Assembly: GCA_964251675.1 (NCBI GenBank)
Contig: CAXUKS010000011.1
Span: 48,697-112,696 of the forward strand
Reading direction: 5' to 3'
DNA from: JANXMY01 sp964251675
Lineage (GTDB): Bacteria; Armatimonadota; Armatimonadia; Armatimonadales; Capsulimonadaceae
DNA: 64,000 bases
A program made the translations under genes and the position numbers. Below are positions 50,650 through 59,726 of this stretch, piece by piece; position 1 is the first letter of the stretch, and every line of letters starts with the position of its first letter. The notes under the pieces were generated by a model, which was not told the origin of the DNA, ran no database searches, and saw nothing but the letters and a program-made list of their open reading frames with translations.

Positions 50650-51153
50650 TTAAAATAGTCGTGCCGGATAATCCGGGAAGCGGTTGTTCCACTGAGACAA
50701 GTCCAGCACGGATACAGAGATCGGCTGCTGCCATCGGGCATTATTTGGAACCTGTGCTTTGATGCGAGATTGGAACGTGACCAGCAGTGCGGCATCCAGG
50801 GGTCGTGGCGGCTCAAAAAGAAGGATAAACCGCGTCGGCGCAAGCGGGAATGTCCCGGACCATGCCAGAAATGCTGTTGTGCCTAAAAATTTATCGCGCA
50901 CTTCTTTGGCGAACGACTTGCTCTGCATCTTGCAGATGAATGACCAGCGGGTCCCGCCCCGGTCTTTCGGAGCAATATTCGTTGGGTCCCAGCTTTTGAC
51001 TTCCAGCCATATCCAGTCGGGGCCGTCCTGAAGGCAGAAGTCAACACCCGGCCACACCGAATTGCCCTGCCCTCCGGCACGATTGTCGTGCGGCACGGCG
51101 CTGACCGCGTTCGTGAAGTCGAACTCCATTCGCTTTTCAATAAATACGCTCAC
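50650..51153 (-). CDS. PD-(D/E)XK-type nuclease-like protein
   Basis: A 167-residue protein with a plausible restriction-endonuclease core: Asp38 in WPGVDFCLQ, then Glu51-Val-Lys53 in IWLEVKSWD, the D-(x)n-ExK pattern. Downstream, KMQSKSFAKEVRDKFLG and LAWSGTFPLAPTRFILLF fit the helix and strand of the fold. It overlaps the end of the upstream ATPase gene by 17 bases. No known family name can be given. Together they form an ATPase-nuclease module. Confidence 0.6.
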   Translation of the reverse strand: MSVFIEKRMEFDFTNAVSAVPHDNRAGGQGNSVWPGVDFCLQDGPDWIWLEVKSWDPTNIAPKDRGGTRWSFICKMQSKSFAKEVRDKFLGTTAFLAWSGTFPLAPTRFILLFEPPRPLDAALLVTFQSRIKAQVPNNARWQQPISVSVLDLSQWNNRFPDYPARLF

Positions 51154-52159
51154 CCTGACGGTTCCTTCCGGTAGAACGGGTCAACTCGCGGTCATAGAGC
51201 GAAGCATACTGATCCAAAATAGGGTTCGGCGAAAGCTGGGCAAAATCCTCAGTCGCCTGCACCGCTGTTCCCTGCTCGCCGGGCTGAAAGGCGAAAAAGC
51301 GCACGGCATCGCTTCTTTGCGCTTGCAGGTCGATTTCTTTCAGAATGACGTAGCTATGCGTCGCCAGAAAAATCTGTACGCCCCGGCGGGCAAGCGCCAA
51401 AATCGCGCCCACCACTTCGTCCATAAGGATAGGATTAAGGTTCACTTCCGGCTCATCCCAAAACAGCGTTGTCCCCGGCACAAGCCAGCCGTTGCGCTCT
51501 AGCTGAACCAGTGTCGCAATCTTCCGCAGTCCTTCGGCCACCATCGGCATGGGCAACCGTCCCACTTGATTCGTCAAATAGAACCGGCCTGCGTCGTCGC
51601 GCTCAATTTTGCCGTTCAACAGCTTTTCCAAATCTGTGCTAACTGCGCTTTTATCGCTGCCGTTTCTACGTTCCAGCCGCAGTAAATTCACAACATCGCG
51701 GCAGGTAAGGTCAAAATCAAGGCGGACTTCATCATAGGCTTCCGTGAAACCTTTCGTGTGCCCCATCATATCAATCGCTGGAATAAATACTGGTCGCTCA
51801 GGGCGTGGCATTTCGCCATAATTTTCCCACGACAAAGCGTGGGCGTTTCTCCAAACGCCGTATTCCCAAGCAATATCGTTATAGATGCCGTGGGCGCTTG
51901 CAAATGTGCCTCCGGTTCCGTGATGGATTATGTCCTTAATATTTTGTGTCTGAAATAATTCTTGTAACCTAATACCGTCGGAAAAGGTTTGACGCGACTG
52001 TGCAAGCTGCATGGCATACAACGCCTTCATCACATGAGTTTTGCCCGTGCCGTTTTTACCGACAAAGACGTTCACACCCGGCACGAATTGAAACTCTACG
52101 TTAGAGAATGCCGTGAAGTTTTCCAGTCGCAGAGACTCGTGATGCGCGTATTCACTCAT
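51137..52159 (-). CDS. AAA ATPase (AAA_15/AAA_21, RecF/OLD-like)
   Basis: A 340-residue ABC-type ATPase. The ATG at 52159 gives the usual opening SLRLENFTAFSNVEFQF. Walker A is GKNGTGKT (34-41), Walker B TTLFWDEPEVNLNP (Asp235-Glu236) and the His switch is His268 in FLATHSY. There is no TOPRIM domain, unlike OLD nucleases, and the Cys of SMC/Rad50 hooks is absent. Stand-alone ATPases of this type occur in anti-phage systems such as Septu (PtuA) with a separate nuclease, which fits the overlapping downstream gene. Confidence 0.82.
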   Translation of the reverse strand: MSEYAHHESLRLENFTAFSNVEFQFVPGVNVFVGKNGTGKTHVMKALYAMQLAQSRQTFSDGIRLQELFQTQNIKDIIHHGTGGTFASAHGIYNDIAWEYGVWRNAHALSWENYGEMPRPERPVFIPAIDMMGHTKGFTEAYDEVRLDFDLTCRDVVNLLRLERRNGSDKSAVSTDLEKLLNGKIERDDAGRFYLTNQVGRLPMPMVAEGLRKIATLVQLERNGWLVPGTTLFWDEPEVNLNPILMDEVVGAILALARRGVQIFLATHSYVILKEIDLQAQRSDAVRFFAFQPGEQGTAVQATEDFAQLSPNPILDQYASLYDRELTRSTGRNRQGERIY

Positions 52160-52169
52160 TGCGTTCTTG

Positions 52170-53912
52170 TTACTCTTCCGCCGGATGCTCGGCTTTGGCA
52201 AAATAGGCGGGGTTGATGTCGGGAAACAGGCTGTCGCGGGTTTCGCACTCGGCGATGTTTTTCCAGTCGCCGACCGATAATTCCTCCCCGGCCCCGGCGC
52301 GGCGGGTGAGGGCAGCCAGGGCCTCGAAGTTCGCGTAGTGGTTTCGCAGGCGCACTTCGGCGTAGTCTTTCGCACCGCCTGTCGAGATGCAGAACTGCCA
52401 GTCGGAGGCCATCAGCAGCAGCGCCTCGCGGGCGGCCTGTTTTAAGACGCGGGCTGCGACGGCGACGCCGCCGAACTCACGGGCCAGCGCAGACATTTCG
52501 GCTTCGACTTCGTACACCAGCTTCCAGGACCAGGCGGTTTCGTCGTTGAGCCAGATATAGTGGAAGCCGCCTTCGCCCCAGGAGCCTTCCGGCAAGGTCA
52601 CCGGCAGCGTCGCGGGGTGGGCTTCCAAGTAAGCACCAACCGTTTGCATCTCTACTGCGGGGTCGAGGGCCAGCGTTCGGAGGGCGTGATACAGAAACTG
52701 CGGGCCTTCAAACCACCAGTGGCCGAACAGCTCGGTGTCGTACACGGCAGTCAGGATGGCGTCGGGGTCATTTTGCGCTTTCAGAGTGTCTTTCACAAGG
52801 CCCGCGAAGTGGACGGCGTGGGTTTCGGCGCGTTCCTCGGCGTGGTGCGGGTCGTACAAAGACTTCGTGCCGAGGTTGGCTTTGTCCCACGAGACGCGCC
52901 AGAAGCGCAGGCCCAGCGACGGGTCCCCTTCGGCGACAAACTTTTTGTGGAACTCCAGATACCATTCATCGCCGGGGTAGCCATGCTCGCCGCTCCACAC
53001 CTGCTGCCCGGTGGCCGTGTCGCGCCCGAAGACGGCCAATGTTTTGCCGCCCTTGCCCGAGGAGTCCACCAGGTACGGGTGGTAGGTCGTGTAGGGCCGG
53101 TACTCGACTTTGACGGTCTCTTTCTGGAACTGTTTGTAGATTTCTTTGAGCGGCCCAAACTTGTCGGCATAGACCCCCAAAGCCTCGCCCCCGTGAAGGA
53201 GGCTGCCTTCCACGAAAAAGTACCGGATGCCGTTCTCAGCGAGAAACTCATCCACGCCTTTTCGCAGAGTGGGGGTGCGGGGGACTTCGGGCACGGACAC
53301 GGGTGCGGCCCAGTGGTAGCGGGGCCGGTAAGAGCATTCAGGAAGCCAGTAGCCACGAGGCGCACGGCCAAAGTGATGCTTGTAAGCGTCGATGCCCACT
53401 TTAACCTGTGCCTGCAAGCTCGTGTCCTGCGACAGCAGGGCCGAATAGCCGTGTGTCGCGCTGCTGGTAATCACTTCGATATGGCCGGCGTCTTGAAGCG
53501 CCCGAAAGGCGCCCACGATGTCGCGGCTATAGACCTCTTCAAAGTCGCGCAGGGCGAACCCGTACCAGTCCTCCCAGAAGCGGGCCAGATACGCCATGTG
53601 GTAGTTGCCGTCGCGCCGGAACGCCGTCTGCCCGGTGCGGGACGCGCTGATTTTGCCGCGCAGGTAGTCCGAGAACTCGTCCTGAAAACTCGGGTCCCGA
53701 AGCTGCTCCACCAGCACCGGGGTCAGCCCCAGCGTGATTTGGGGGGACAGCCCCTCCGCAATCAGGCGGCGGCAGGCATTTAGGAGCGGCAGGTACGTCT
53801 CGGCGGCGGCCTCCGAGAGCCAGTCCGTGCCGTGCGGCGAGCGGCCATGCGCCAGAACGTAAGGGATGTGCGAGTGCAGGACAAAAGAGAATGTGCCGAC
53901 AGGCTGTGTCAT
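52170..53912 (-). CDS. GH57 family 1,4-alpha-glucan branching enzyme
   Basis: A 580-residue glycogen-branching type GH57 protein (DUF1957 C-terminal domain). The first strand FVLHSHIPYVLAHGR is typical. Glu192 in GYWLPECSY is the nucleophile and Asp392 in VYDTELFGHWW the acid/base. A C-terminal helical domain (about 430-560) is present. It branches alpha-1,4-glucan to alpha-1,6 in the cytoplasm. A near-consensus promoter lies upstream. The ATPase gene starts 11 bases after its stop. Confidence 0.9.
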   Translation of the reverse strand: MTQPVGTFSFVLHSHIPYVLAHGRSPHGTDWLSEAAAETYLPLLNACRRLIAEGLSPQITLGLTPVLVEQLRDPSFQDEFSDYLRGKISASRTGQTAFRRDGNYHMAYLARFWEDWYGFALRDFEEVYSRDIVGAFRALQDAGHIEVITSSATHGYSALLSQDTSLQAQVKVGIDAYKHHFGRAPRGYWLPECSYRPRYHWAAPVSVPEVPRTPTLRKGVDEFLAENGIRYFFVEGSLLHGGEALGVYADKFGPLKEIYKQFQKETVKVEYRPYTTYHPYLVDSSGKGGKTLAVFGRDTATGQQVWSGEHGYPGDEWYLEFHKKFVAEGDPSLGLRFWRVSWDKANLGTKSLYDPHHAEERAETHAVHFAGLVKDTLKAQNDPDAILTAVYDTELFGHWWFEGPQFLYHALRTLALDPAVEMQTVGAYLEAHPATLPVTLPEGSWGEGGFHYIWLNDETAWSWKLVYEVEAEMSALAREFGGVAVAARVLKQAAREALLLMASDWQFCISTGGAKDYAEVRLRNHYANFEALAALTRRAGAGEELSVGDWKNIAECETRDSLFPDINPAYFAKAEHPAEE

Positions 53913-53973
53913 GAAAATGCCTTAAAAAGTGCTCCTGCCCCTGCCCCGAGGGTGGGGTGGTTATGCCATGAAA

Positions 53974-54002
53974 AGAATAGCAGTTTTCCTGAGCTTTGTC
54001 AA
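53974..54002 (-). promoter_or_regulatory. Sigma70-type promoter of the GH57 gene
   Basis: On the minus strand TTGACA (53997-54002), 17 bases, TATTCT (53974-53979): full consensus -35 and four of six -10 positions, 62 bases before the GH57 start codon. Confidence 0.75.
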
Positions 54003-54081
54003 CGCACCCAAAAAGAATTGAAGCCTTGTCCCCGGTGCGGGGTCAGACAAAGCAGCGCCCACTTTTCAGGAGATACACGCC

Positions 54082-56565
54082 ATGACAACGCCCTCACGCT
54101 CGCGCCGACTTATGAGACTCGCTCTGCCCTTGCTCTTCGGAACAGCAGGCGTGGGGGCCTGGCTGGCCGTCCACGCCCAGACGCCGATAGCGCCGGACGC
54201 CCGCATTCTCCCGTGGCCCGGCCCTCGCCCCCTGCCTCCATTTCTGCCGCCTATCCAGGGGCTGCTGACGATTGATGCCGTCCATGTCCATGCCGAGATC
54301 ACCGGCGGCGTGGCCCGCACCGAAGTGGAGCAGCTCTGGCGCAATGACTCCGACCGCGCCGAGGAAGGCTCGTATCTGTTCCCGCTGCCCGAGGGGGCGT
54401 CCATCACGGATTTTGCGCTGTACGACGGCGACCGCAAACTGGACGGGCAGCTTTTAGACAAAGACCAGGCGGCGGGGACTTACGAAGATATTGTTCGGCG
54501 GCGGCGCGACCCGGCCCTGCTGCGCTATGTCGGGCGCGGGGCTTATGAAGTCAAGCTGTATCCGGTCCCGGCCCACGCGACGCGCCGGATTACGCTCCAT
54601 TATGTGCAGCCGCTGGCCGCCGAGGGGAGCGGCGGGACGCGCCGGTTTGAATGCGCGTTCCTGAGCGGCGGCGGGCAGGCCCCGCGCACGGCCACGGTGG
54701 AGGTCAAGCTTGCCGACCCCGACGCGCTGGCCTCGGTGTATTCGCCGACTCACGAAGTCAGCATCAAGCGCACTACGGACCGCACGGCGACGGTTTCCTG
54801 GGAGGCCAAAGAGGGCCGCGTGCCCACCGATTTTCTGCTTTACTACGGCACGGCCCAACGCGCCCCCGTCGGCCTGAGCCTGCTGGCCTACAACGTTTCC
54901 CTGCCCCGGACGCGAGCCGCCACGTATGCGCCCAGGGGCAGCGAAGGCAAGCGCGACTCGGGCTACTTCCTGCTGATGGCCGCGCCGACCCTGACCCAGC
55001 CCGGCCAGACTGCGCCGCCGCGCCGCCTTGTGCTGACCCTTGACCGCAGCGGCTCGATGGGCGGCGATAAAATTGAACAGGCCCGCAAAGCATTGGTCTA
55101 TGTGCTGAAGCGCCTGCGGCCTCAAGATCAGTTCAACGTGCTGACGTTCAATCAGAGCGTGGACAAGTTCAGCGCTGCCGGCCTGCTGCCGGCCAGCCCC
55201 GCAAATATCACGCGGGCGGTGGCCTTTGTGGGTGACATCCACGCCGAGGGCAGCACCAATATCAACGATGCCCTGCAGGCGACGCTGAAGCAGTTCCCGG
55301 CGGCGGACGATGGCCGCCCCAATATGACTATTTTCCTGACCGACGGCCTGCCCACGGTCGGCGAGACGGACCAGAACAAAATCACTGAAGCCGCCCGGCT
55401 CCTGAGCCGCCCGCGCCAGGTGCGGCTGTTCGATTTCGGCGTCGGCTACGACGTGGACGTGCCATTCCTGGACCGCCTCGCCGAAGCCAACCGGGGCGAT
55501 TCGGACTACGTCCGCCCCGAAGAGGACATTGAAGCCAAAGTGTCGCGCTTCTATGAGAAAGTCGCCTCGCCAGTGCTGACCGACCTGCATTTGCAGCTTT
55601 CCGGTGCGGCTACGACGGAGACCTACCCACGCCCCTCTGATCTGCCCGACCTGTTCGCTGGCTCACAGCTTCTGATTGCGGGCCGGTACACCGGCTCCGG
55701 CCCGGTCACGGCGACGCTGTCCGGCACGGTCAACGGCAAGCCTGCGTCGTATACCCTGAGCGCCGCCCTGCCCGCGCTGGCCCCGCAAAACGACTTCCTG
55801 CCCCGGCTGTGGGCCACCCGCAAAATTGCCTCCCTGCTGGATGCCATCCGCCTGCGTCAGAGTGACACGGCCAGTGGCTCCGCCGAAGACCCGGCACTGG
55901 TGTCTGAAATCGTGCGCCTGTCCAAAGAGTATGGCGTGATTACCCCGTACACATCGTTTCTGGCAACCGAAACCAGCGGCGAGGCGATCCCGCCGCCCCC
56001 CGGCCCCGTCTTCCAGGGCGGTGGCGGCTTTGGTAGTGGCTTTGGCGGTGGGGGCGGCTACGGGGGGCCGGTACGGTCACGCAGCGGCGGCTACAGCGGA
56101 GCAGGCGGGGCCACTGCCGCCGCGCCTGCTGCGCCAGGCGTCATTTACAAGCTGCCTGGCATAAGCGGCCAAATCAGCGGGGCGAACGCAACCACGCAAA
56201 GCCAAACCCTGAAAGCCGCCCGCCGCGCCACCGTGGCAGACGGTCTGGCAGGCTACGATGCCGCCGGGGGGAAAGACGCCGCCGCGCACGTCCGCGCCGT
56301 GGGGTCGAAGACATTCCTGCTCAAAGACGGCGTCTGGACCGACAGCGCCTATGACCCCGCCAAAACCAAAACCGTGACGACCGTGCGGGTCTACAGCGAC
56401 GCGCAGTTCGCCCTGCTCAAAGCTCTGCCCGCGCTGACGGACTACGCTGCCCTCGGCGACTCGGTGCTAATTGTTCTGGAGAACGGGGAAGCCCTGCGGT
56501 TCAGCCCGACCGAGGGCCTGCAAACGCTGGATGCGGCGACGCAGGGAAAGCTAGAGAGGAAATAG
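54082..56565 (+). CDS. Secreted VIT and von Willebrand A domain protein
   Basis: An 827-residue exported protein (signal LALPLLFGTAGVGAWLAVHA). A VIT domain (about 55-190) shows VHVHAEITGGVARTEVEQLW and SYLFPLPEGASI. A VWA domain (about 312-490) has the metal site LTLDRSGSMGG. The C-terminus holds a Gly-rich stretch (GGGFGSGFGGGGGYGG, about 655) and a globular end. VIT-VWA proteins of bacteria are envelope proteins resembling inter-alpha-trypsin inhibitor heavy chains; some are sortase targets, but no LPXTG is seen here. aggag precedes the ATG. Confidence 0.88.
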   Translation: MTTPSRSRRLMRLALPLLFGTAGVGAWLAVHAQTPIAPDARILPWPGPRPLPPFLPPIQGLLTIDAVHVHAEITGGVARTEVEQLWRNDSDRAEEGSYLFPLPEGASITDFALYDGDRKLDGQLLDKDQAAGTYEDIVRRRRDPALLRYVGRGAYEVKLYPVPAHATRRITLHYVQPLAAEGSGGTRRFECAFLSGGGQAPRTATVEVKLADPDALASVYSPTHEVSIKRTTDRTATVSWEAKEGRVPTDFLLYYGTAQRAPVGLSLLAYNVSLPRTRAATYAPRGSEGKRDSGYFLLMAAPTLTQPGQTAPPRRLVLTLDRSGSMGGDKIEQARKALVYVLKRLRPQDQFNVLTFNQSVDKFSAAGLLPASPANITRAVAFVGDIHAEGSTNINDALQATLKQFPAADDGRPNMTIFLTDGLPTVGETDQNKITEAARLLSRPRQVRLFDFGVGYDVDVPFLDRLAEANRGDSDYVRPEEDIEAKVSRFYEKVASPVLTDLHLQLSGAATTETYPRPSDLPDLFAGSQLLIAGRYTGSGPVTATLSGTVNGKPASYTLSAALPALAPQNDFLPRLWATRKIASLLDAIRLRQSDTASGSAEDPALVSEIVRLSKEYGVITPYTSFLATETSGEAIPPPPGPVFQGGGGFGSGFGGGGGYGGPVRSRSGGYSGAGGATAAAPAAPGVIYKLPGISGQISGANATTQSQTLKAARRATVADGLAGYDAAGGKDAAAHVRAVGSKTFLLKDGVWTDSAYDPAKTKTVTTVRVYSDAQFALLKALPALTDYAALGDSVLIVLENGEALRFSPTEGLQTLDAATQGKLERK

Positions 56566-56593
56566 CGAGGCCAAATGTGTAAGGCCGGCAGAA

Positions 56594-56622
56594 AGCGAGG
56601 GGTTAAAACCCCTCGCTCTTTT
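56594..56622 (+). terminator. Palindrome acting as convergent terminator
   Basis: agcgaggggttaaaacccctcgct (56594-56617), the class B outer hairpin, followed by cttttt on the plus strand. It lies 28 bases behind the VIT/VWA gene, so it can terminate it. The minus-strand DUF4385 gene reads into the same hairpin and uses its TAA as stop (56603-56605). Confidence 0.78.
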
Positions 56623-57124
56623 TCACCTCTCCTTCGTACCGCGCCAGGTGACTCGCCTTCAGGCGCAGGTACGTCGGATCGGTTTTGGCCGCTTCCCATT
56701 TATCACGGAAAATCGCCGCTGACTCGGCTTTTGCGGGGTCCAACTCGTAAGGCAGCATCTCGCGCCCGTGCGCCCCGCTTTGCCCTTTTTTATCGTTGGG
56801 AACCGGGCCATCATACTTTTTGCCGCCTTTGTGGTTGGCATACCGCCGGGCGCGGGTCATGCCCATCTGCAGAAACTTCCGGGCCATATCCATGCCCACA
56901 AAGTCGTTCTGCTCGCCGTATGTTTGGAACATCNNNNNNNNNNAGAGCGTTTCCGAGGACTCGCGGGCAGCGTCCGGCGTCGCAAAACGCCAGTGCGGCA
57001 GCAGTTCACCTTTGTATGGCTCCACCAGAAGCACGCCCTGCTCGCCGATGCCCACCCGGTACAGCTCCGGGTGAGCACGAAGGTCAAGCTGTTTGTAGTC
57101 TAATGTATAGTCAAATTTGAGCAT
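56603..57124 (-). CDS. DUF4385 family protein (spans assembly gap)
   Basis: A DUF4385 protein of about 173 residues: FDYTLDYKQLDLRAHPELYR, GEQGVLLVEPYKGELLPHWR, DFVGMDMARKFLQMG, TRARRYANHKGGKKYDGPVP and KKGQSGAHGREMLP. The function of the family is unknown. The N run 56934-56943 falls between SSETL and MFQTY, where family members have only a few residues, so the true gap is probably short. The final residues SEGF and the stop come from a palindromic repeat. It follows the Nif3-type gene by three bases. Confidence 0.82.
   Translation of the reverse strand: MLKFDYTLDYKQLDLRAHPELYRVGIGEQGVLLVEPYKGELLPHWRFATPDAARESSETLXXXXMFQTYGEQNDFVGMDMARKFLQMGMTRARRYANHKGGKKYDGPVPNDKKGQSGAHGREMLPYELDPAKAESAAIFRDKWEAAKTDPTYLRLKASHLARYEGEVKKSEGF
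56934..56943. other. Assembly gap (10 N)
   Basis: Ten undetermined bases inside the DUF4385 coding region. The reading frame matches on both sides if 10 is the real size, but a fixed-length gap filler cannot be excluded. Confidence 0.98.
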
Positions 57125-57127
57125 CGT

Positions 57128-57889
57128 TTACTCTCCGACCCAGACCGCTTCCAGCTCTGGCAGGAGGCCCGGCAGGGTGCGGCAGAGCGTTCGCATTCCG
57201 GGCCGCTCGGTTGCCCCATGTCCGGCATCCAGCAGGGCCAGGCCGCCTGCCTCCGCTTCCCAGAACTCGTTGTGGCGCACATCGCTGGTCACATACGCCT
57301 GCGCCCCCGCTGCCTGCACCGCATGGGCCAGCTTCGCCCCCGCGCCTCCGCAGACGGCCACCCGCATGATCATCCGGGTGTCGTCTGCCCCGCTGATCCG
57401 CAGGGCGCTGGTTCCGCCGCAGCCCAGCGCCGACTCAACAAACCGCGCAAAGTCCGCGAGAGGCCGGGGCGCGGCCAGATCGCCCAGCCGGGGCAGGGCC
57501 TCTTCGCCGTCAGCTCCCAGGAGCCGGATGTTCTGCAGCTCCAAACAGTCGGCCAGCGTGTCGTTGATGCCGCCCTGAGCGCGGTCCCAGTTGGTGTGCA
57601 TCACATACAGCGCGATGTCCGCCCGGACCAGCGCGGCGACCGCCTGCGAAACCGGGTCTGTGCCAAGACGCTGCAGCGGGTGGTAGATCAGGGGGTGATG
57701 GGCTATGACCAGGCTGGCCCTGACTTTGACGGCCCGCGCCACGGCGGCGGGCGTACAGTCCAGGCAGATGCCGACCCGCGAAATTTCCTGCGCCTGCCGG
57801 TCTACTTGCAGCCCCACCGGGTCTCGGTCCAGCGCAGTCTCTTCGGGGGCCAGCCGCCGCAAAGCTCCCAGTATCGCTTCCAGTGTCAT
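57128..57889 (-). CDS. Nif3-like dinuclear metal centre protein (DUF34, YbgI type)
   Basis: A 253-residue cytoplasmic protein from ATG 57889, with aaggaga 8 bases upstream. Metal-binding motifs are all visible: DPVGLQV, HHPLIYHP, MHTNWD and LDAGHGATE. Members form toroidal hexamers; roles as GTP cyclohydrolase 1 type 2 or metal chaperone are proposed but not settled. The longer frame to 57955 is not favoured. It is followed by the DUF4385 gene, probably on one mRNA. Confidence 0.9.
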   Translation of the reverse strand: MTLEAILGALRRLAPEETALDRDPVGLQVDRQAQEISRVGICLDCTPAAVARAVKVRASLVIAHHPLIYHPLQRLGTDPVSQAVAALVRADIALYVMHTNWDRAQGGINDTLADCLELQNIRLLGADGEEALPRLGDLAAPRPLADFARFVESALGCGGTSALRISGADDTRMIMRVAVCGGAGAKLAHAVQAAGAQAYVTSDVRHNEFWEAEAGGLALLDAGHGATERPGMRTLCRTLPGLLPELEAVWVGE

Positions 57890-58070
57890 GGCGCTCTCTC
57901 CTTTTGAGTTATGGCTGTTGTACCCAGATTGCGTGCCGGTGGCCCCGTGCCCCAAAATCTGGGTGAGCCAGAAGTTAGGTGGCCGGTCGCTTTTTGGGTA
58001 TTATATGTTTGATAGACGCACACGGCAAACAAAATTGCCAGCAACTGCGTATATAGACGCGGAGACACCA

Positions 58071-59726
58071 ATGACACGCAAACCAACTCAGAAGATATTG
58101 TGGACCCTGTGCGCGGCGCTGACCTGCCTGCTTGCCTTTGGCGGGCCGGGATTTGCACAAACAGACAGCCCGACGCAGACCGACAGCCCGGTCGCTGTAG
58201 ACGCGGGCGGCAACCCGGCCTATCAGGCCCTCACTGCTGGCAATGTCTATGTAGACCCTGCCGTAAGGGGCGTGGACGCGCAGGCGCTGGAGCAGGCCGC
58301 CATGCAGAGCCAGGACAACCCGCACACCCGCGTCAAAATCGCGGTGCTTTCGGCCCTGCCCCCGGCTTATCTCAGCGGGCTGGATCAGGCCATGTCCCGT
58401 AATCGCAGCCTGGCGCGGCAGGTGTCAGGCAAAGAGCGTAATTACTATGCATTCCGTATGCACAAGGCGCTCGGTCTGGATAAGACGCCGCTGGTGCTGG
58501 TGGTCAGCGGGGGACGTGACAACGGCGTGAGCGTCTGGTCTACCGCGCTCAGCGCCAAGCAGCGCTCCGCCCTCGCCTCGGAATACGCGCCGAAGATCTT
58601 TGCCAGCCCGACCACCGGAACCGCCGCGCTGGCGCAGGCGGCAGCGGGCCAGATCAACGGCCAGGAGCGGCGCAGCACCGCAGGGCTGTGGGGCTTCTTC
58701 CTGCTCGTGGTTGCCGTCATCGGCGGTCTGCTGCTTATGGCGATGCGGCGCAAGAAAGAGCAGCTAGGGGCCGCACGGGTCCCCCTGCAGGCGCTCCGCG
58801 AGAACGTGCTGCAAGGCATTGAATACTTGGACGGCTATATGGACGTTCTGCCCAAAAACAACCCGGATTCGGACGCCGTGCGGACCTACCGACAGGCGGC
58901 TTCGGGCAAGTACGAGCAGGCCGCGAAGGTCATGGACCGGGCGACCGAGCTGACTGACCTGAACCGGGCGCAGTACCTCTTTGACCAGGCGCAGGCCGAT
59001 GTGCAGCAGTCGCGGCGGTATCTGGACCGGACAACCGGCGGCACGGGCAGCATTCCTGGCGACGATGCCCCGGAGCCGCTGCCCGCCTCGCAGCCGCAGG
59101 TGGACTCCATCCCGGAAAACCAGCGCGGCGTGTCGTTCTTCTCGGGCCGTCCCGCGCCGCTCGGTTCGCTGGTTCCGGTGACCATTACCCTGAACGGCCA
59201 GAGTCGCCAGGTGCTGGTCACACCCGATGAGGCCGAAGACCTGCGCCAGGGCCGGATGCCACAGGTGCTGGCCTTCCAGCAGGGCAATCAGCAGGTGCCG
59301 TGGTATGAGTACCAGGGCTACGACCCGTACCGCGACTACTGGCGCAACCAGAACTCGGGCTGGGGCGGTATGGGAACTGGCCTGGTCGCAGGTTTTGTCG
59401 GCGCGGAGCTATTGCACGGCCTGATGGCCCCCTCTTATGGCATGGGCTATTCGCCCTATGCCTATGCCACGGATATGTCCGGCTATCAGAACTACAGCAC
59501 GCCCGACTCTGGCGGCGGCTTCGGGAACGGCGGCTTCGACGGAGGCAATGACAGCAGTGGCGGCTTCTTCGACGGCGGGGGGGGCGGCAATTTCGACACC
59601 AATGGCTTTGACAGCGGCAGCGACAGCAGCGGCGGCTTCTTTGACGGTGGCGGCGGCTTTGGCGACTTTGGGGGCGGCGGCGATTTCGGCGGGGGAGGGG
59701 ACTTTGGCGGCGGCGGAGACAATTAA
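58071..59726 (+). CDS. TPM-domain-like membrane protein with Gly-rich tail
   Basis: A 551-residue exported protein. ATG 58071 has ggag 7 bases upstream and starts a signal peptide (WTLCAALTCLLAFGGPGFAQ). Residues about 50-195 resemble the TPM domain (VKIAVLSALPPAYLSG, PLVLVVSGGRDNGVSVWS). One membrane helix (GLWGFFLLVVAVIGGLLLMA, about 205-225) and a helical cytoplasmic part follow. The last 70 residues are Gly, Phe, Asp and Ser repeats (GGFGDFGGGGDFGGGGD). Possible role in membrane or photosystem-type quality control is only by analogy. The open frame back to 57705 is rejected. Confidence 0.72.
   Translation: MTRKPTQKILWTLCAALTCLLAFGGPGFAQTDSPTQTDSPVAVDAGGNPAYQALTAGNVYVDPAVRGVDAQALEQAAMQSQDNPHTRVKIAVLSALPPAYLSGLDQAMSRNRSLARQVSGKERNYYAFRMHKALGLDKTPLVLVVSGGRDNGVSVWSTALSAKQRSALASEYAPKIFASPTTGTAALAQAAAGQINGQERRSTAGLWGFFLLVVAVIGGLLLMAMRRKKEQLGAARVPLQALRENVLQGIEYLDGYMDVLPKNNPDSDAVRTYRQAASGKYEQAAKVMDRATELTDLNRAQYLFDQAQADVQQSRRYLDRTTGGTGSIPGDDAPEPLPASQPQVDSIPENQRGVSFFSGRPAPLGSLVPVTITLNGQSRQVLVTPDEAEDLRQGRMPQVLAFQQGNQQVPWYEYQGYDPYRDYWRNQNSGWGGMGTGLVAGFVGAELLHGLMAPSYGMGYSPYAYATDMSGYQNYSTPDSGGGFGNGGFDGGNDSSGGFFDGGGGGNFDTNGFDSGSDSSGGFFDGGGGFGDFGGGGDFGGGGDFGGGGDN

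Noticed and set aside
52560..53783. 407-codon plus-strand frame opposite the GH57 gene
   Set aside because: No recognisable motif; GH57 motifs are intact on the minus strand.
59437..59703. N-terminal extension of the alpha/beta hydrolase
   Set aside because: It is a shifted reading of Gly codons that yields Ala/Thr-rich low complexity, not hydrolase sequence.
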